This document shows positions 61,589 to 64,000 of a stretch of DNA of 64,000 nt, one piece after another. How positions within the stretch are numbered: the stretch's first letter is position 1; the number at the start of each line of letters is the position of its first letter. The stretch comes from Paracoccus sp. (in: a-proteobacteria) (GTDB taxonomy: Bacteria > Pseudomonadota > Alphaproteobacteria > Rhodobacterales > Rhodobacteraceae): assembly GCF_030538495.1 (NCBI RefSeq), contig NZ_JAUNTW010000004.1, positions 124,001 through 188,000 of the forward strand. The letters are read 5' to 3'. The notes under the pieces are model-generated. The model did no database searches. It saw nothing but the letters and a program-made list of their open reading frames with translations, and had not been told where the DNA came from. The translations under genes and the position numbers were made by a program.

Positions 61589-62216
61589 GAAGAAACAACG
61601 CGGCACCTGTCTGGTCACTCCCACCGGCATTGCCAAATATGCGTGGCTGAATAAACCGGATAACGGCTTTAACGGCAAGGAAGAACCTGCGTTCAAGGTC
61701 CGCATCCTGCTGGACGATACCGATGAAAACCGTGCGTGGTGCGATAAGGTCATTGAGACGGCCAAAGCCGATGCCCGCCGAATGGGCGTTAAGCTGAAAA
61801 AGGTCCACAAAATCCCGTTCCAATTCCCTGAGGATCAAGACGAGGACGACTTTATCCCCCAAGAAGGCCGCGAACGCCCTCGTCTGGACGAAGACCACAA
61901 GGGCCGGATTTTCTTTGAGACCAAATCGAAGTTCAAGCCCGGCCTGATCGACAGCGCCCGCAACGCCCTTCCCGAAGACGTCTTCATCATGTCTGGTGAC
62001 AAGGCCCGCGTGAAATTCGAAATCAACCCCTACGAAGGCTTAGGGTCCGGCATTTCGTTCCGCCTGCGGACGGCTCAGTTGGTCGAAAAGAACACCAGCT
62101 TTAGTGGCGGACATGGCCCCGACACCGACGGATTCGAAGACATTGAGGACGGCTATGTGGCCGACCAAACGACCGGCGGGGAGGATGACGACGACGAGGA
62201 CGAGATTCCCTTCTGA
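61581..62216 (+). CDS. Phage single-stranded DNA-binding protein (gp2.5 position)
   Basis: 211 aa. The body (GTCLVTPTGIAKYAWLNKPD, FKVRILLDDTDENRAWCDKV, KFEINPYEGLGSGISFRLRT) matches the DUF2815/gp2.5-like ssDNA-binding family of podoviruses with an OB-fold. The C-terminus is strongly acidic (GGEDDDDEDE) and ends IPF, as in the tip of bacterial SSB, which recruits partner proteins. Expected to coat single strands during replication and to bind the phage polymerase and helicase. It overlaps the next gene by one base (TGATG). Confidence 0.82.
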   Translation: MTEKKQRGTCLVTPTGIAKYAWLNKPDNGFNGKEEPAFKVRILLDDTDENRAWCDKVIETAKADARRMGVKLKKVHKIPFQFPEDQDEDDFIPQEGRERPRLDEDHKGRIFFETKSKFKPGLIDSARNALPEDVFIMSGDKARVKFEINPYEGLGSGISFRLRTAQLVEKNTSFSGGHGPDTDGFEDIEDGYVADQTTGGEDDDDEDEIPF

Positions 62217-62635
62217 TGGAGACCATCTTCACGATCCCCGCAACGCCCGTCCCGGCGTCCCGCCCACGGGTCTTTGGGCCGGGGCGTGTGGCCTATCCTA
62301 AGGCCCATTTGACCTACGAACAGTTCCTCAAGAACACCCTGCCACAGCACTGCAAAACAGCCGCCGAAGGTCCTGTAGAGGTCCGGCTTCTGTTCGTCAT
62401 GCCACCCTACAAAACGTCGGCCTACCCGGTCCACCGGGCCGACGTGGACAACCTCGCAAAGCTGCCTTTGGACGCAATGACCAAATGTGGGTTCTGGACC
62501 GATGACAGCCTTGTGTCTGTCCTGTCGAGTTCCAAGCGGTTTGCCAAAGCGGGGGAGGAACCCCACACCAAAGTTCGGATCATTCCCATCACAGGAGGCC
62601 CGGAACACCATTCACAGGAGGCGTTTCACGCATAG
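62216..62635 (+). CDS. RusA-like Holliday junction resolvase
   Basis: 139 aa. IPATPVPASRPRVFGPGRVA at the start and HRADVDNLAKLPLDAMTKCG with FWTDDSLVSVLSSSKRF carry the RusA metal-binding Asp residues (DxDN ... DD) and basic segment. RusA-type enzymes cut branched DNA. It occupies the slot of T7 gene 3 endonuclease I, a common replacement in T7-like phages of marine bacteria. Translationally coupled to the SSB gene. Confidence 0.85.
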   Translation: METIFTIPATPVPASRPRVFGPGRVAYPKAHLTYEQFLKNTLPQHCKTAAEGPVEVRLLFVMPPYKTSAYPVHRADVDNLAKLPLDAMTKCGFWTDDSLVSVLSSSKRFAKAGEEPHTKVRIIPITGGPEHHSQEAFHA

Positions 62636-62638
62636 ACC

Positions 62639-63007
62639 ATGAGTGAAGAACGAAAAATTCACCCCCTACAACGTGCGTGGCTGGCGGGTGTGTTTGAAGG
62701 GAAGGCCCAAATAACCCAAAAACTGAATGTTATCCGTATCGACTCGTTCAGTGAGCCCACGCTGACCCGGTTTGCCGAGGCCGCTGGCGTCGGAACCGTC
62801 ACGCGGCATCCCAACAGCCCGAACCAATGGAAATACGTCACGAACAGCCTCGACGGCACCCGTGACCTGATCCTGATGGTCCTTCCGCTCCTCAGCCCCA
62901 ACCGGGCCAAGACCGCCACAGACCTTCTGAGGCGGATCGAAAGGAACCCAACGTGGCAAAAGAAACACGCGAAGAAAGCTGCCTCGTCCGTCACCAAGCC
63001 TGCCTAA
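62639..63007 (+). CDS. LAGLIDADG-like small phage protein
   Basis: 122 aa. QRAWLAGVFEGKAQITQK resembles the LAGLIDADG helix and first strand (WLAGxxxGxG), followed by GVGTVTRHPNSPNQWKY and LMVLPLLSPNRAKTATDLLR, the usual second half of single-motif LAGLIDADG folds. The acidic metal ligand is Glu in FEGK. It could be a homing endonuclease remnant or a domesticated nuclease. The last 55 bp overlap the likely start of the primase-helicase gene. Confidence 0.7.
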   Translation: MSEERKIHPLQRAWLAGVFEGKAQITQKLNVIRIDSFSEPTLTRFAEAAGVGTVTRHPNSPNQWKYVTNSLDGTRDLILMVLPLLSPNRAKTATDLLRRIERNPTWQKKHAKKAASSVTKPA

Positions 63008-64000
63008 AGGAGGACTGCGGGAGTTCCGACGCAGCGGCGGTTTATTCAAGTGGTTGGATACGCTGCTTTAGTTGCGGGGCCAATTACCACGACCCAGACA
63101 ATCCACCTGAGGGGTCCCTTAGACCCGTCCAAAGGAACACCATGAGCGAATACCGATGGATTACGGGGGAACCTGTCGCCTTAACGGCACGGGGGATTCC
63201 CGAAGATGTATGCAAAAAGTTTCACTATTGGGTCGGGACCGTCCCCAAAGATTACCCCTGTAAAGAAGGATCGGCCATGTCGGCCATGCGGGGTAAGAAG
63301 GTCCAGATTGAGAATTACTACGAAGATGGTGTCCGGGTTGGGCAGAAGCTACGCGACCGAAACAAAAACTTCGTGGTGATCGGTAAGATTGGCAGTTCCC
63401 TGTTCGGCAAAAACGCCGCACCTGCGGGGTCCAAACAGATTGTCATCACGGAGGGGGCGATTGACGCCCTTTCCTACGCCACGGCCCGCAAGAACTGGCC
63501 GGTTGTATCCATCCCGAACGGGGCGGATGCTGCGGTCAAAGCCCTAAAGGACAACCTCGAATACCTTGAGTCCTTCGAGTCGGTCATCCTGTGTTTCGAC
63601 AACGACGAAGCCGGTCAGGCCGCCTTGGAGAAATGCAAGGGCATCTTGTCCCCCGGCAAAATGAAGATCGGTCGTCTGTCCAGCGAATATAAGGACTTCA
63701 ACGAAGCTTTGGACGCTGGGGACATTAAGGCCATCCTCGGCGCTGTCTTCAATGCCGAGGAGGTCCGACCTGACGGGCTGGTCGAGGTGGAGGACGTCTG
63801 GGAAGACGCTCTGAAACCCATTGAGTGGGGCCTGCCGTGGTTTCTGGATGATCTGACTCAGCTTACCTACGGACGTCGATATGGTGAGGTTTACGCCTTG
63901 GGTGCTGGAACAGGGGTCGGTAAGACGGACTTTCTGACGGAGCAGATAGCCTATGATGTTCAGACCTTGGATCAAAAAGTGGGCCTTCTGTTCCTTGAGC
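62953..64000 (+). CDS. Phage primase-helicase (T7 gp4 type), C-terminus outside the window
   Basis: 349 codons visible from GTG 62953, which has AAAGGAA 7 nt upstream. Domains: zinc-binding (C17, C22, C38, C41; CGSSD as in T7), then from codon 64 YRWITGEPVALTARGIPEDV, TOPRIM primase with VITEGAIDAL and LCFDNDEAG, and the start of a RecA-like helicase with Walker A GAGTGVGKTDF. An internal ATG at 63142 is exactly codon 64, the number of the T7 gp4B start, and has its own copy of the repeated module, so full-length primase-helicase and a helicase-weighted short form are both expected. Confidence 0.9.
   Translation, partial: MAKETREESCLVRHQACLKEDCGSSDAAAVYSSGWIRCFSCGANYHDPDNPPEGSLRPVQRNTMSEYRWITGEPVALTARGIPEDVCKKFHYWVGTVPKDYPCKEGSAMSAMRGKKVQIENYYEDGVRVGQKLRDRNKNFVVIGKIGSSLFGKNAAPAGSKQIVITEGAIDALSYATARKNWPVVSIPNGADAAVKALKDNLEYLESFESVILCFDNDEAGQAALEKCKGILSPGKMKIGRLSSEYKDFNEALDAGDIKAILGAVFNAEEVRPDGLVEVEDVWEDALKPIEWGLPWFLDDLTQLTYGRRYGEVYALGAGTGVGKTDFLTEQIAYDVQTLDQKVGLLFLE
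63117..63137 (+). promoter_or_regulatory. Phage repeated initiation module, copy 4 (internal to primase-helicase)
   Basis: CC then TTAGACCCGTCCAAAGGAA, 4 nt before the in-frame ATG at 63142. Within the longer protein it is translated as LRPVQRN between the zinc-binding and TOPRIM domains. Confidence 0.8.

Overview
The window reads as chromosome of a GC-rich alphaproteobacterium of the Rhodobacterales (Paracoccaceae-like). Pointers are FnrL-type control of ccoGHIS, a TrcR (DUF1013) regulator, ParE and GyrA of alphaproteobacterial type, phbA/phbB for polyhydroxybutyrate, BLUF photoreceptors, a VPLPA-CTERM protein, the cysI-cysH cluster with DUF2849 and DUF934, and polyprenyl and UbiA enzymes for ubiquinone-10. 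I cannot fix the genus from sequence alone.

Layout. 1-8.8 kb: cvpA (partial), radA, the lolC/E-lolD lipoprotein exporter, a small cytochrome c, then parE with chaC downstream and a phd-doc toxin-antitoxin pair upstream on the same strand, and a GST. 8.9-16.1 kb: ppk2, a DUF1007-NicO metal-export pair, and ccoG-ccoH-ccoI-ccoS for cbb3 oxidase assembly behind a perfect FNR box, then tRNA-Tyr. 16.2-24.5 kb: rlmB, a YHS protein, a CoA-binding protein, a large OmpA-like protein with an Ala/Glu/Pro tract, fpr, and DUF934-cysH-cysI-DUF2849 for sulfate assimilation. 24.6-36 kb: an Lrp regulator, arsC-arsH, a class A penicillin-binding protein, a VPLPA-CTERM surface protein, polyprenyl synthase, a tRNA methylase, phbB-phbA, an EAL protein, tag and a TlpA-like thioredoxin. 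36-46.5 kb: argH-lptM-lysA-DUF4175, RNase T2, trcR, gabD and an SH3 protein. 46.6-58.4 kb: two tandem BLUF photoreceptors, rsmE, ubiA, an OmpA/BON protein, an aromatic aminotransferase, sseA, an AI-2E family transporter and gyrA.

58.4-64 kb: directly upstream of gyrA the composition and gene content change to a T7-like (Autographiviridae-type) phage, cut by the window end. The order matches T7 genes 1, 2.5, 3 and 4: RNA polymerase, SSB-like protein, RusA-type resolvase in place of endonuclease I, a LAGLIDADG-like ORF, and primase-helicase.

The main unusual system is in this phage. The single-subunit RNA polymerase is encoded as two proteins, an N-terminal domain of 275 aa and a polymerase core of 589 aa, split at the position equivalent to the T7 PPKPW/GGGYW segment. 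The core has its own start behind a short module (TTAGACCCATCCAAAGGAA-like). The same module occurs before the N-terminal part, before the next operon after a terminator, and inside the primase-helicase gene between its zinc-binding and TOPRIM domains. There it would drive a second, shorter product like T7 gp4B. So one repeated initiation element sits at the domain junction of both replication/transcription enzymes.

A second pattern is a host repeat. Nine copies of a 22-bp element lie mostly just 3' of genes, several behind GC-rich hairpins whose stems show compensatory base changes, which suggests a structured 3'-end RNA element.
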